The notes: generated by a model from the letters alone, not told the origin. Counted from the stretch's first letter, positions 1-11,241 are shown. The stretch is DNA of 64,000 bases from Sabethes cyaneus (GCF_943734655.1 NC_071355.1:193513939-193577938); one strand, 5' to 3'. Program-made: numbers and translations.

Positions 1-310
1 TAATTTTATGTCCCTTTTCAAGCACTATTTTATATCTGATTTCAATTCGAATCCGTAGACCACATTAAAGTCCAATTTTAAGTTCAAACCGAAGTTAAAT
101 TTTTAGTTTAATTTGAAATCAGGCTTCCAGTATGAATTGGCCCAAATCTAAATGCAATTTCATATCCAATTTCATACCGATTTTGAGTCCAAATTCAAGT
201 TCAATTTTAAGTTCGTTTTTAGTTCCCATTTTAAGTCCAAGTTCATGCCCGGTTCATTCATTCGCCAAATTCTAATTTAATGTCAAGTCCAATTTTATGT
301 TCAGTTTCAA
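1..310. repeat. Degenerate short-period minisatellite
   Basis: The stretch is built from many imperfect copies of a unit resembling aagtccaattt/aagttcaattt, with period about 10-12 bp. Copies are strongly diverged and partly run into each other. The repeat begins before the window, so its full length is unknown. It has no coding potential. Confidence 0.7.
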
Positions 311-1010
311 GACCACTAGGGTGCCCAGGCCGGGGCAAGTGTCCAGTACTATATATGAAATATAATGCAAAAAATCTTCAAAATGTCCCGGAAGTTTATT
401 AATATAATCGGCCGGTAATTTGGCGATAAGTAAATCAATTGCGTAAAACTAGATCCGCCATTCTACGGTTACATAACTTTTTTTAGACTAAACATTCCAG
501 TAAATGTTCGATAACCCACCTTCCATTTATGGCTGGGCACACCAGTGCATTTACCTCTGGAGGCTAAAGGCCCCCACTTGCTGATAATTCTTGCTGTTGG
601 AAATGAACTAGATAAAATAGACTGTGGTAAATGAACTGAATTCAACTAATGCTCCGTTAAAATAATCCAGATTCCTTTAGAACCCTTACTCGTTTAAAAT
701 CCCTACAATGGCATGCCAAACCCACATCAAACCAAGTTCATGTTTTTTCCCTGTGCAAGCCTTTTATTAAATATTGTTTCAATTTACTGAAGTGAAAATT
801 GCTGTTGCCACATAGAATCCGAAAGCATGTTGAGCTTTGCAGCGACAGCGAGTGTGGCAACTGGCAAGCAAGGCTGGCAAGGCTATTCCCATGCGAAGCT
901 CGAAGCTCTGACGATGCGATGGTGTCTTTGCTGCTCGCTTTCGCACGATTTCATACAAACACACATCGCCGCCGCACGGATCCAACGAAATTCTGCAGCA
1001 GGTTTTCGCT
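311..1010. other. No recognisable gene
   Basis: AT-rich DNA up to about 780, then a GC-richer block from about 790 onward with CAG/CTG-rich words. Short open frames on both strands overlap one another and show no known domain. I see nothing to annotate as a gene. Confidence 0.4.
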
Positions 1011-1071
1011 CAGCTGCTGTTGACGTCACGTGCTAGGTTCAAGCAAAATCCCAGAGCGTTGCCATGGCAAT
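1011..1071. promoter_or_regulatory. Motif cluster: E-box, CRE/E-box and X-box-like site
   Basis: Within 61 bp there is a CAGCTG E-box (1011-1016), a perfect CRE palindrome TGACGTCA (1021-1028) fused to a CACGTG E-box (1027-1032), and GTTGCCATGGCAAT (1058-1071). The last fits the RFX X-box consensus RYYNYYATRRNRAC at 13 of 14 positions. The surrounding 400 bp is GC-richer than the neighbourhood. These are consensus matches seen directly. A role as promoter or enhancer is inferred; no flanking exon can be assigned. Confidence 0.4.
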
Positions 1072-2780
1072 GGCCAGGGAGCTTATTTCCGAAGCGAAGG
1101 GTGCGCTCTGTTGCTGATGCAATTTCATAATGCGCGTGTACTTGTACCGCCTGCTGGTGGCGGTGTGTGGCAGCTGGTAGAACGAGGACCAACAGAATCC
1201 GTCAGCAATAGCGAAAGGCTGGCTGGGAACGCAGGGAGGTAGGATGGGTCGGATGGATGGTGAAAGGCTTTTTCCGATGGTTGCACTTGTTGGCTTGGAC
1301 AGATGAACGCAGGAAAATAAAAGTTAAACCAAAATGTTTGATTGCTTTTGTCGGCCTGGCAGGTACTTTTGATGACAAATTTGATTGGATTGGCATTTGG
1401 GTTCACGGTTTGTTAACTGCGCCAATTGATTCCGCCAAGTTTATTCCATTACATTGCTGTACAGTTTGTGGTTTTGCGATAAAAATTTACATAAGCAATG
1501 GTTTGAGCTTTATTTCCAGAATGGTTTGCTTGGTTGCTCTGTTGAAAAGTACCCATCCACTGGACTTGCGCTGGACTTCTTATCATTTCATTAGATATCT
1601 ACCTGACAGCACGGTAATAAAGACCCTGTAGACACATTTAATCACAGTTCACTGCATTAGTTCATGATTACTAGGAGACCTCCTTCTTCCCACAGAGATG
1701 AATAACAATCATGTTCGATAAAGTTTAGTGTGATACAGGCACAAAAGCTGAATACAGGATTCATTCACGGTTTATTTAATAAAATAGTAAAATAATAATA
1801 TATTCTATAGACGCATTCATGGCTGTCTCTTGATCCGGCTCTGCCGGGCCGAGGTTATTTTTTCGCCTCCGGTGATTTTTATTGGATTTTACGATCAAAC
1901 GAAAGAATGAGTCCTGTTAGAGATATTACACGTCCACCACACCGTTAGTATAGTATAGCAGCAAGGAGCACCACGCGGGAGGAAAAAGCTTGGAGGGGTT
2001 TCAGTCCAAAAAAGTAGGGTAGCATAAACAGCTCGAACTGCTCGCTAGTTTTGTATGTTGATTCTGCCAGACAGACGACCACAAGCAACAGAACAAAGGA
2101 AATTCGTTCCTAATCTTATAATCAATCATGTTTACATTGTCAGCCGTGAGCACTAAACAGCATCCTTGCCGGAATGCGTGCGAATGGATGATATTGCGGG
2201 GGAGAATCCGCCGCTCCGCTCTGTGGTGGAGGGAGGTGGATTTGGCCATAGTGGATTGTCAGTATGTGTGCGTGATTGAACACCGCAGAGGAGCTGATTT
2301 TGCCAGGGGTTTTGAGGTGAATGAATTTTCTAGGAATTGTGTCAAAATTTGTACCTTTTTCGTCACGCTTGCTTATATCGAATTAGTTTCCTATTGAAAT
2401 TCAGCTCAGGATCGCTCTAACGGGATTATTTTACTTCAAACACCACATCGGCCGCAGCGCTAGGTTGGGTTTTAACATAAACAAACTTGCTATAGTGTAA
2501 TACTTGCACCACCGTAAAGCTGTAAATATCAGTAGAAGTACCTATGATGAAATACGGTAATGTCGAGAATGGGTTCAGTATTATTTCATGTACTGTTTAG
2601 TTAAGCGAGGAAGTCTACAAGAAGTACAAAAATACTGCTTTTACAAATTACTAATAATTTGATAAAAAATGTAACAGCTTTTCGATAACCACAATTAATT
2701 GAATGGCAAGTATACACAATAAAACTTTCAAGGATTGTAGAATTTTTATTGAAAAAGGAGGAAGTGTCTGATGTGAAGAA
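1072..2780. other. Intergenic or intronic DNA, no gene recognised
   Basis: Mixed-composition DNA. An open frame of 124 codons at 1257-1631 (+) has no recognisable domain and overlaps a similar-sized antisense frame, so it is treated as chance. No repeat copy from elsewhere in the window was recognised here. Confidence 0.4.
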
Positions 2781-2842
2781 TGGTTAATTGAATGATCTGG
2801 AAAATTTCAATATAGACCAAAAATATATTGGGCTGTCCAATG

Positions 2843-2911
2843 GCAGGTGGGGCTCGCTCCCACGTTCTATCGGTTGGGACCCGAATGTTTTACTGACTAA
2901 ACCACTGCTGC
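2843..2911 (-). repeat. tRNA-like head of a SINE
   Basis: On the minus strand this 69-bp segment resembles a tRNA body. It has an A-box-like TGGTTTAGTCAG and a T-arm with a perfect 5-bp stem, GTGGG/CCCAC, around a 7-nt loop. The flank next to the head (cactgctgcccgttatatt on the plus strand) recurs near 5127-5145. The acceptor stem is poor, so this is more likely a tRNA-derived retroposon than a working tRNA gene. The SINE body probably extends toward about 2770, but its end is not clear. Confidence 0.45.
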
Positions 2912-3064
2912 CCGTTATATTAGGTATGTATGTATGGGGACAGCCACCATCACCTCAGGGTTTCCCGTTGTATGCAAGTAGAATTACTGCAGAATCGAAG
3001 CAATGTCGCTTACATGATTCCACGGGAATATAAGGCACTCCTTCCAACATAGACCTCCGGTTTA

Positions 3065-3603
3065 CCCGAGCAGAAGCGAAGTGCAAAATAATATAAAAAC
3101 AATATCAAACTGTGTTATAATGCTATATTTAGTTATTGAATAGATATGGAGATACATTGATAACACATTTTGTTATTGAGCAGATATTTTAAACAGTGGT
3201 TGTAAGATGAGTGTAATAACTGATTTTGTTATCATATCTTATTTTGACCTGAAAATGACATTCGATAATTTTCATAAATTTTTTTTTTATTGATTAAAGA
3301 GATTTTAGATTATAAATATTTTATAAAATGATTTTTTAATATCTCATATGCTACTGCATTTGTTATACAATATCTTAATAATACTAAAATATGTTATTCT
3401 AAACTCTAAATAAAGTCATGTTATTGCTTTGTTATTCAAATAACACAAGTAGTTATTCTTTAGGCCTTAAAGGAGCAAAATTTTGTTATTATTTTTTGTT
3501 ATTTTACCAACTATGTCAGCCAAAACAAACCCAAATTTTGATACGAGTTATTCGATTTCCATAACACATTTTGATATCATTTTGCTCTTCGCTCCTACTC
3601 GGG
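3065..3603. mobile_element. TA-flanked MITE rich in gttat/ataac words
   Basis: Terminal inverted repeats of about 25 bp begin with cccgagcagaagcgaag on the left and have cccgagtaggagcgaag as the reverse complement of the right end, with few mismatches. The element is flanked by TA on both sides (3063-3064 and 3604-3605), the target of Tc1/mariner-type transposases. The interior is AT-rich with many gttat/ataac repeats and no coding capacity. It is a non-autonomous DNA transposon. Confidence 0.75.
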
Positions 3604-3654
3604 TATAGATACATAACTTTGCCGTGCAAACTTATCTTACGTGGTGATTTGTGT

Positions 3655-4013
3655 ATTTTTTTGAAATGATGGTTCTACAATTGATGAAGGGACGGTAGGG
3701 GAAAGAAATGAAATTTTTTTTTTGGTGAAGGAGGGGAAGAGCGGAAAGGAAGGGGGGGGGGGGGGTATTGGTGTATTGGTAGCTATGCTTGACAAGTAGT
3801 CATTTTGACTCCTAGCTTTTGTCCAATGTCAAGCATAGCTACCAATACCCCCCCCCCCCCTTCCTTTCCGCTCTGCCCCTCCTTCCTCAAAAAAAAAATT
3901 CATTTCTTTCCCCTACCGTCCCTTCATCAATTGTAGAACCATCATTTCAAAAAAATATTAATATATGTATGACCTCATTCCAAGGTCAAGACTAAAAACT
4001 TGAGATTAGTCTA
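3655..4013. mobile_element. SINE-derived hairpin (fold-back) element, copy 1
   Basis: Two near-complementary arms (about 3656-3794 and 3827-3955) flank a 32-nt loop. Both contain a poly-G/poly-C run and the word gatgaagggacggtagggg. To the right of the right arm lies a single-copy tail ending ttgagattagtcta. The whole unit is flanked by a perfect 12-bp direct repeat, ggtgatttgtgt (3643-3654 and 4014-4025). Long target duplications fit target-primed retroposition rather than cut-and-paste transposition. The left arm carries a small internal duplication (gtattggt). The family is shared with 44281-44757 and 54075-54580. Confidence 0.8.
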
Positions 4014-4138
4014 GGTGATTTGTGTGTTAGAAGAGCGCGTCAAAATCCTCTCCGACCTTAAATGAGGCTGGTTACCACATCCCTCATCCAGTCTTCAATT
4101 CATTCGATACCCTGATGCTCCGTCCACTTTTCTATAAT

Positions 4139-5135
4139 GATGGTATATGGCAGTGTAATAAAATATGTGTCATATGAATATACAATATATGAAGATATGG
4201 GCAAAATAGAACAATCTCATCAGCAGTCCTTCGAATGGAATTGAGTTGCTTTATGTGAGTTTCCATAAGTGCTTCCATTATTAATTTAATTTTTCTTCGT
4301 ATGAGCATTAATTAAACTTTTTTCGACCAGAGTTTTCACTGTACAGTAGGAGGTGCTTCAGGAACTAAAACGAAACAAAAAACTAAAATGACTTATATTA
4401 AGCTTACCGACTAACAAGGTCGTGTAGTTCAGCCGTCACCCAAACCCGCAGTTTTGAGATCAGACAGCCGGGAACCACCCAGCATTGCACCTACTCAGGC
4501 TTGCCACCACTTCCTCACTCATTGTGCAAAAAGTGCATCTTTTTTTGTTCAATACAATGAGCAGAACTGCTGCCACAAACGAAAAATCCATCCACTGAAA
4601 GCAAAACAGGCCAAAAATAAAGAGAAATATAAACAAACTTTAGTTTCTCATTGAGCGAAAAAGCAACTGCACGGGAATTCCAATGTTGCCATATCTATCA
4701 TCCACTATCGTCATATGCAGCATTTTTTGCACTGTTGCCGCTGCGAGAAGTCTAAACAGTTTTTTGTGTCCCATATCATGGGCAGCCAAAAAGTGTATTA
4801 ACATTTTGTTGCTCAGTTCACTCCCTCAATAAGTAGAAGGTAGAACATTAATGTGCAGGTTGCTGAGGAATCGCAGTCAGTAAAAAAGAGAAAAGTTAAA
4901 AGAAAATGGAGCACAATAATTCACGACTGAGTAAAGTGTGAATTTTTCTCTTCTCTTTTTTTTTATTCTGAGGAGGAATCATCCCTGCACCTACTAGCTT
5001 GGCTACTCAATAGAGCATTACTGGGTGAGACCACGTGGAGGCGCTTAGTAGGGTCTTGGGATGGCCGGAGCTATGTTATGTTGGACGCTTCCTCATTTGC
5101 CTTTCCGATTTCATACCCACTGCCGCCCGTTATAT
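4139..5135. repeat. Dispersed repeat family R1, copy 1
   Basis: This block matches 49105-49810 in order and orientation. Shared words include aaaatagaacaatctcancagcaatcc, a stretch around tacagtaggaggtgctt, gttttgagatcag, and agcttngctactcaatagag. It is interrupted by a 490-bp insertion at 4496-4985 that copy 2 lacks. The class of the repeat is unknown. Its right end abuts the 3' end of the LINE that starts near 5140. Confidence 0.6.
4496..4985. mobile_element. 490-bp insertion with 10-bp target duplication
   Basis: The segment is flanked by a perfect direct repeat tgcacctact (4486-4495 and 4986-4995). The homologous copy at 49660-49700 lacks it, giving an empty-site comparison inside the window. 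No terminal inverted repeats or clear coding potential are visible, although a 66-codon open frame lies inside. A retroposed or otherwise inserted non-autonomous element is the simplest reading. Confidence 0.6.
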
Positions 5136-5171
5136 TCTTCTTCTTCTTTAGCATAGAGCCCTCGTCTCCAT

Positions 5172-5955
5172 TCAATTCGGTCTTGGGCCACTCGTCGCCA
5201 ATTTCCTAGTCATCTCAGAAGTCGCAAATCGCTTTCGACCTGGTCGAGCCATCGTGCACATTGGGCCCCCCCTGTTCCTGCTGCCGGTTGGGTTATTGAA
5301 GAGGACTATTTTCGTCGCATTGTCGTCCGACATCCTCACGATGTGTCCGGCCCACCGTAGCCTGCTAACTTTCGCTAGATGTACGATGGGAGTCTCCCCA
5401 AGCAGTGCCTGTAGCTCGTGATTCATGCGCCTCCGCCACTCTCCGCTTTCAGTTTGTACTCCGCCAAATGTCGTCCGCAGCACTTTCCGCTCGAACACGG
5501 CAAGGGCGCGTATGTCCTCCGTGAGCATCGTCACGGCTTCAAGTCCATAAAGAACTACCGGTCTAATAAGGGTTTTGTACATTGTTTGCTTCGTGCGACG
5601 GCGTATGCTTCCTGATCGTAGCGTTTTACGAAGGGCAAAGTAGGCCCGATTTCCCGTTTGGATGCGCCGCTGGATCTCCTTACTAGTGTTGTTGTCCGCA
5701 GTCACCAGCGATCTCAAATACACGAACTCCTCTACCACTTCTTGTTTGTCACCGTCAACGGTTACCGTGCGTGGGAGACACGCGTTTGGTTCCTTTGAGC
5801 TTCTTTCTATCATGTATTTGATCTTCGACGCATTTATTTTTAGCCCAATTCTCCTAGACTCCGCTCTAAAGCGATGTGGAACAATGCGTGGACACGTTGT
5901 ACTCCTGAAATTTCTGCAAGATCTGTCGGATAGTAAAAATTTGATCCGCAGTTGC
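5172..5955 (-). pseudogene. LINE reverse transcriptase, C-terminal part
   Basis: The open frame at 5813-5172 encodes the region after the RT palm, with the family pattern EEFVYLRSLVTADN, TMYKTLIRPVVLYG and LRWAGHIVRMSDDNATK. The frame extends upstream to about 5880 with GLKINASKIKYM. Further upstream the sequence jumps from a segment equivalent to LQKFQEYNVSTH directly to this region. The catalytic palm motifs, including IDFKAAYDTV and the FADD box, are therefore deleted. It cannot encode an active enzyme. The start of the first open frame is internal to the old protein. Confidence 0.75.
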
Positions 5956-6213
5956 GCGAGGAGCCCATGAAACCCGTCTCATAATTCCCTACGAAACCTT
6001 GTGCTATCGCTGACAACCGGCGTAACAGGATCTGGAAGAGTACCTTGTAGGTGACGTTTACCAGCGTAATACCGCGATAGTTGCTAGCCGATCACCCTTT
6101 CTGTAGATGGGACAAACCACTCCTTCCATCCATTCCTACGGTAGCTTTTCCTCCTCCCAAATCCTCGAAATAACCCAGTGCAGAGCCTTTGCTAACGTTT
6201 CTCCGCCATGTTT

Positions 6214-7104
6214 TTAAAGCTCTGCCGGTAAGCGGTCCTTCCCAGCGACTTTATTAGTCTTTAGCAGCCCGATTTTTCGTTTAACTTCTTGGAGATCAGG
6301 TGCTAGGACATTACTATCTTCTATGGGCGCTCCTAGGTTAATTTCTGTTCCTCCTCCTTCTGCGACTTCGCCATTAAGGTGTTCATCGAAGAACTGCTTC
6401 CATCTGTCGACCACCTGGCGCTCTTTTGTGATTAGATTCCCTCCTTCGTCCATGCACATGTCAGGTTTCGGTGTGTAGCCCTTCTGAGTTTGGTTCACCT
6501 TCTCATAAAACTTACGCGTGTCATTCGCTCGGAATAGTTGTTCCAATTCTTCACGATCTCTGTCCTCCTTTTGGCGCTTTTTCAACTGGTTCCTAGCTCG
6601 TCCGTATTTGGCCAGGTTCTCTCTAGTGGCAATACTTAGATAATTTTTCCAAGCAGTTTTTTCCGCTCCACCGCTGGTTGGCATTCCCTATCAAACCAAT
6701 CATTTTGTGTACTGCGAGGCCCAATATCTAGTGCCTCTCCGATGGCCGAGCGCATTCTGCCCCAATCGTTTTCGAAGTTTGAAGCACCTAACTCCTCGGA
6801 AGAAGGCAGTGCCTCATTCCGTATTCGCGCGTAGTTCTCGGCAGCTTGCGGGTTATCTAGCTGCCTGATGTTCAGCCGAGAAGGGCGGCTTTGACGTGTC
6901 CGGTATACGGTAGACAGCTTTGAGCGCACATGTACTGCTACTAGGAAATGGTCAGAATCGATATCCGCACCCCGTCAGGAGCGTACGTTCGTGATGTTAG
7001 AGAAAAACCGGCCCTCTATGAGAACGTGGTCAATTTGGTTCCGTGTACGTTGGTCAGGTGATCTTCAGGTGGCTTTGTGGATATCCTTACGTGGGAAAAA
7101 TCAG
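6214..7104 (-). pseudogene. LINE endonuclease C-terminus and linker to RT
   Basis: On the minus strand the end of the APE endonuclease is readable as NQIDHVLIEG and DSDHFLVAVHVR, containing the conserved SDH-type catalytic motif. It is followed by the linker SRPSRLNIRQL (6929-6636) and the coiled, charged region EELEQLFRANDTRKFYEKVN (6684-6214). There is at least one stop before RSGADID and a frame change near 6660. The same linker recurs at 15557-15952 and 63732-63956. Confidence 0.7.
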
Positions 7105-8161
7105 AGGGGTTGTGTACAAGACACGACCGCATATATAGGTGACGCAGGACTACGTAAGTCTCTTTGTAGTGATAGTAGCATGTATTCATGCTTGTAATCA
7201 TTCGATTCTTCAAGTATACATGCTATATGCAACATATATACATGCTACATGCGTTGTATGTAACATTTATCAAAGTAGTAACATTGCATACGTTCAGTTC
7301 TCAAAAGATTGTGTATTTGAAAACAATTTAACAAAATCAAGAACACAAACTATTGCTTTCCTGCTACCTTACTGGAATTAAAGATTATTTTTATTATCCA
7401 TGGTTTCCCACGATAAAGAGATTTTACCAATTCAATCATATTTTATCAACAGCACATCTTTTCACTACATTTCTAATGAAACGGCAAGCATGCGTATTCA
7501 TACAGAGTCGTATTATAACCGAACACTACAGCTGTAGCATATTTTTCCAACACAGATATCAAATTCGCCGAGGTTTAATCGTCTCTAAGTAAAGAATTTG
7601 CGATCTGTTGGGGCAACGAACTTGTGTCATTTTTTCTGGCACAGTTCCCTAACACAGACATCAAATTGGACTAGGTTTAATCGCGTTCGTAAGAAATCTG
7701 TTGGCACGAGGGGGCTTTGCCACTCTCTCTGGCGTACTTTCCAAGCAAGGACATCAAAATGGTCTAGGTTTAACCGCGGTGTTAAGAAATCTTGTTGAAA
7801 TAAGGAAACTTTGTCACTTGTTTTGGTTTACTTCCCAAGCACAGATATCAAATTGGTATAGGTTTAGATCATCGTAAAGAATCTTCCAACCAATCACGAA
7901 GCGAGAATTCTGGTAAAACATAGGTTCATTATTTTCAATTTTTCAATAGCTCAGCATCAAGAATCCATACTTTTCTTCATTTGGGTCAATTCTTAGAAGA
8001 TTTTCCGATCGATTGGTGTAAGAATATTGAAAATCGATCGGAAAACCGCTGTGCTATTAGCGCTCAAAACCTTTCATTTTTCGTGACGCTCGCATTTTTC
8101 GATTTTTTGGAATGACACCCTATCTCAAAACTTGCCGTAAGACGTAGTCCTACGTCAAAAG
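7101..8161. mobile_element. ~1.06-kb element inserted in LINE endonuclease
   Basis: The element separates two consecutive parts of the LINE endonuclease, so its borders can be placed within a few bases. Near its ends are inverted copies of tgacgcaggactacgt (about 7140) and acgtagtcctacgtca (about 8156). The interior is AT-rich and contains an array of a ~95-bp repeat. The word gacgtagtcctacgtc also occurs at 34758 and 35775 beside other elements, so it marks a repeat family. No transposase is visible. Confidence 0.6.
7540..7890. repeat. Tandem repeat, unit about 95 bp
   Basis: Four diverged units share the pattern acatcaaattggnctaggttta, a variable segment, then aagaaatctgttg and a ctttgtcact/ctggcntact segment. 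The same unit occurs at 21935-22000 and 22308-22420, where a MITE splits it. Open frames here are by-products of the repeat. Confidence 0.65.
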
Positions 8162-8690
8162 GTGCTTCGGATCACCAGGCCTCGGAAAGCTGCGAAGTTT
8201 ATACATCGTTGGCCGTTATCGTTCGTGTCGGTGTGCACTGTGCAGGCTACCACCGGTCTATACATTTCTTCCCTGGGCCTGGGCGTTCATATCCCCGATG
8301 TCGATCTTGATGTCCCGTGACGAGCAGCTGTCGTACGTTGCCTCCATCTTCGCATAGAACGCTTCTTTCTCATCGTCGGGTTTTCCTTTGTGCGAGCAGT
8401 GCACGTTAATGATGCTATAATTGAAGAAACGACCCTTTATCCTCAATACACACATTCTCTCGTTGATCGCCTTCCAATCTATCACGCGATCCTGCATTCC
8501 GCCCAACACTACAAAGCCCGTTCCCAGTTCGTTGATAGTACCACCGCTCTGGTAAAACTGGGCCTTTCCGCCACGGGTGTTCCATACCTTCTCTCGTCCT
8601 TTGTGACAGATTTCCTGCAGAGCTACGATGCCGAGTTTGCGGGGTTCTAGCTGCTCAATCAGCACCCGCTCGCAACCTGCGAAATTGATT
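8162..8690 (-). pseudogene. LINE APE-type endonuclease, N-terminal part
   Basis: The frame at 8665-8258 reads LEPRKLGIVALQEI, GTGFVVLGG, INVHCSHKGKPDDEKEAFY and DIKIDIGDMNAQ. These correspond to the early motifs of exonuclease-III-like LINE endonucleases, including the metal-binding glutamate (LQEI) and the GDxNA motif. The domain is cut at about 8162 by an inserted element and resumes at 7104. A parallel copy of the same N-terminus lies at 32690-32990. Confidence 0.75.
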
Positions 8691-9015
8691 CGTCGTCTTG
8701 TTCCGTCGCCTAGGTCGATGCCGAATATTCCGCTCCGAATTTGCTTGAATTTTGTAAGTGTGATTTAATTTAGGTGTGTAGCCGTACTGGGGCAACACTA
8801 CCGAGTCTCGCGATGAGGCTGCCATCTTATATTGTCGAGACTCACTATACCTCCTTCCCGGTTAGTATACGACCTTAGTTTCCACCGGGGTTGGTCACCC
8901 GATCTCCGCTAAGGTTGCTCGTATTCCGCCTGGTACCACGAGGAGGTCGGGGTCGGAATTGCTGGATAAGAGGCTAACGACCACTATGGGGTCTATATTC
9001 CGCATTATCCAGCTG

Positions 9016-9480
9016 AGGTCCCGTTGTAGCCTGCAACTCAGTACGAAATTCGCACTCTATAAGACGCTAATTCTGCCAGTGGTACTCTACGGCCATCAAG
9101 CCTGGCCATTGAGAGAGCAACCGACGAGCTCTTGGAGTTTTGGATTTTAAGATCCGACGATAAATTATTGGTGGCAAATTAGTAGGAGTGTAGCGCAGGC
9201 GCATGAATCATGAAATATACCAAGTATACAAAGATACGGATATTGTAACGCGACTAAAACACGGCTGGCTAAAATGGGCTGACCACGTAGCAAGGATGCC
9301 GGATGAGAGACTAGTGAAAACATTATTCTGCAGAGAACACACCAGAGGCCGACGGCTTGGAGACAGACCTCGAACCCGTTGGACAAGCACTGTTGACGAG
9401 GATGCCAGAGCAGTGGATGCTAGAGGCGATTGAAGAGCGACAGCCCAAGACCGACAAACGGGGAGACGGCTCCTGAATTC
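9016..9480 (+). pseudogene. LINE RT C-terminal fragment, plus strand
   Basis: Two frames give family patterns found after the RT palm: KFALYKTLILPVVLYGHQAW (about 9040-9102), then MNHEIYQVYKD and LKWADHVARMPDERLVKTLF (9203-9330). They are joined by frameshifts. Orientation is opposite to the LINE at 5140-9015, whose 5' leader abuts it, so this is a separate older fragment. It has no start codon of its own. Confidence 0.65.
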
Positions 9481-11240
9481 GGCACAGATTCGATAAGCGG
9501 ATTGTCACCGAAAAACATGAAATCATAATCTATGTGTACAATATATGTATAATATAAATAATAGCATTAGTTTTCAGCGTTATCTTTGCAAATCTTATAT
9601 ATTACTTCATAATTTCCACCCATTCTCTCACTGGCCGTTCTCAAAAAATCAGAAATTTCAAACTGACAGACAATTTAATAACATGTAATTATGCAAAACT
9701 GCGCACTGCATACTTGCCACTCCTTCATCAGAATCAGCTCTCCACTGCAGTATGTGTGTGTGTGTATGTGTCTGAATGTTAAATGTCAGAAATCAAAAAT
9801 GGAAATGTCTTTTTCCGCAGAGAATAGTCGCCGCTGTTGTACGACTTCGATTAGGGAAATGTTGCTAAGCTACAATTTGTCTTATGTAGATTTTGCGCTT
9901 CCCCTGCTGCTTGATTGCAACTTTTCCCAGCTCTGTGGCTTGCCATATATCGTACCCAAACGAGGTTCACTAATGGGGCACAGTACCGAAAGATATGCCA
10001 TAAACGACGAATGTGTGCATACATACAGCCAACTCCCACTACTCCCGGAAGCAACCCACACAGCATGATTTCCGATGATTTGATTTCTTCAAATCATCTT
10101 CTTTCATCGTAACCATAAGACCGACTGCTGTCGGGATGATTTAGAGACGGACTCTTGACTGGCTCTATTCCGTAGCTGCCAGATGCCAGAAAGTTTCATC
10201 TTTTATACATGAATCAACAAAAATCGAACGAGTTATGCTTGCGAACCTCCCCGTATGGTGTACGATATTTATGTACCATGTATGTGTCTTTCTCGTGCAA
10301 CCTAGCGTGGGTGGAAGGATGCTCCGGTACAAACTTCCAGGAATCTCACAACGTGCCATTGCGCTCGTTTTTACTGGCGTGGATATGCCGGAGAAGAGTG
10401 AAATATTGTCAGAAAATAAGTGCGGTAAATGCACTTTGTATCCTTTTAACTAACCTATTCCCAGTTGTAATTGCATATTTCCGAGCTGCTTTAGGGGCTG
10501 GGAGTTTGCACCCTGACACCGACCAGTGTGGTTATTAAAGAGGAATAAACGGCAAAAGTGGGAAAGTTTTATATTAAATTCAAAATCATATCGTGGAAAA
10601 CTCGAAAGATTAACCGTGAACTTTAACGTTGATGGAGGGAGAATTTAAAACTACAATAGGCAATAGGCCACTCTTGCGAAGATCAATCAAACGTTTCTCG
10701 CTGCAGCAGCCCACAGGATCTTACTTTGACAGAGATCTGCAAAGTAACGAGAAAACTAGAATAGCGAATAATCAAGGGGGTGCTGTATCATAACAACAAC
10801 AGAAAAACTGGACAGATTGCAATATCCTTCAGCAACGCAGAGCGACAGGAATAAAGCGAGGGGAGGCTAGGAATTTGAATTTGAAACTCTACCCTCGCTG
10901 CATCACTACTGTCAGCGATGTAAAGCAAATTCTATTTTTGTGCATTGCATAATGAACGGAACAGCGAAACGAAAGCACAGTGTAGCGGATGATATTTCTA
11001 ATCCCTTCGACCCTCGCTGATGCATACTTTTACCACGATACCATATGCTGTATAACCAATATGCAATGTCTTTTTACCCAGCCGCGCCCCAGGATGGTTC
11101 CCTATTGCTTCGAGCTAGGTATTCCTAAATTCCATTCAATCCCATTGAATTGAAATTAACCGATGGAACTGAGATTTTGAAACGACTCGAGGCTTTTTTT
11201 CCACAAAAGACAGTTACCATTCGATATGCATCGGTTCATA
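9481..11240. other. No gene recognised
   Basis: Mostly unique-looking DNA with several overlapping short open frames on both strands (for example 125 codons at 9691-10068 on the plus strand). None has a recognisable domain, a signal peptide with good context, or splice-site support. A short tgtgtgtgtgtatgtgt run lies near 9752. Confidence 0.35.
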
Positions 11241-11241
11241 A

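Larger units (their letters stand above)
5140..9015 (-). mobile_element. Decayed non-LTR retrotransposon (LINE), copy 1
   Basis: Read on the minus strand, the order is 5' leader (about 9015-8700), APE endonuclease (8665 down to about 8162), an inserted element (about 8161-7101), the rest of the endonuclease (7104-6930), the endonuclease-RT linker (6929-6214) and the RT C-terminal part (about 5955-5172). The 3' end is a short GAA-type tail near 5140-5155. The organisation and protein similarity suggest the RTE/BovB-like group, often labelled craniofacial development protein 2-like in automatic annotation; the clade call is tentative. Frames are broken, and the RT palm with its FADD motif is missing. 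Confidence 0.75.

Noticed and set aside
1257..1631. 124-codon open frame
   Set aside because: No domain, no splice or promoter support, antisense frames of similar length; likely chance.
2843..2911. Functional tRNA gene on the minus strand
   Set aside because: Good T-arm and A box, but the acceptor stem does not pair well, and the head adjoins repeat sequence seen elsewhere.
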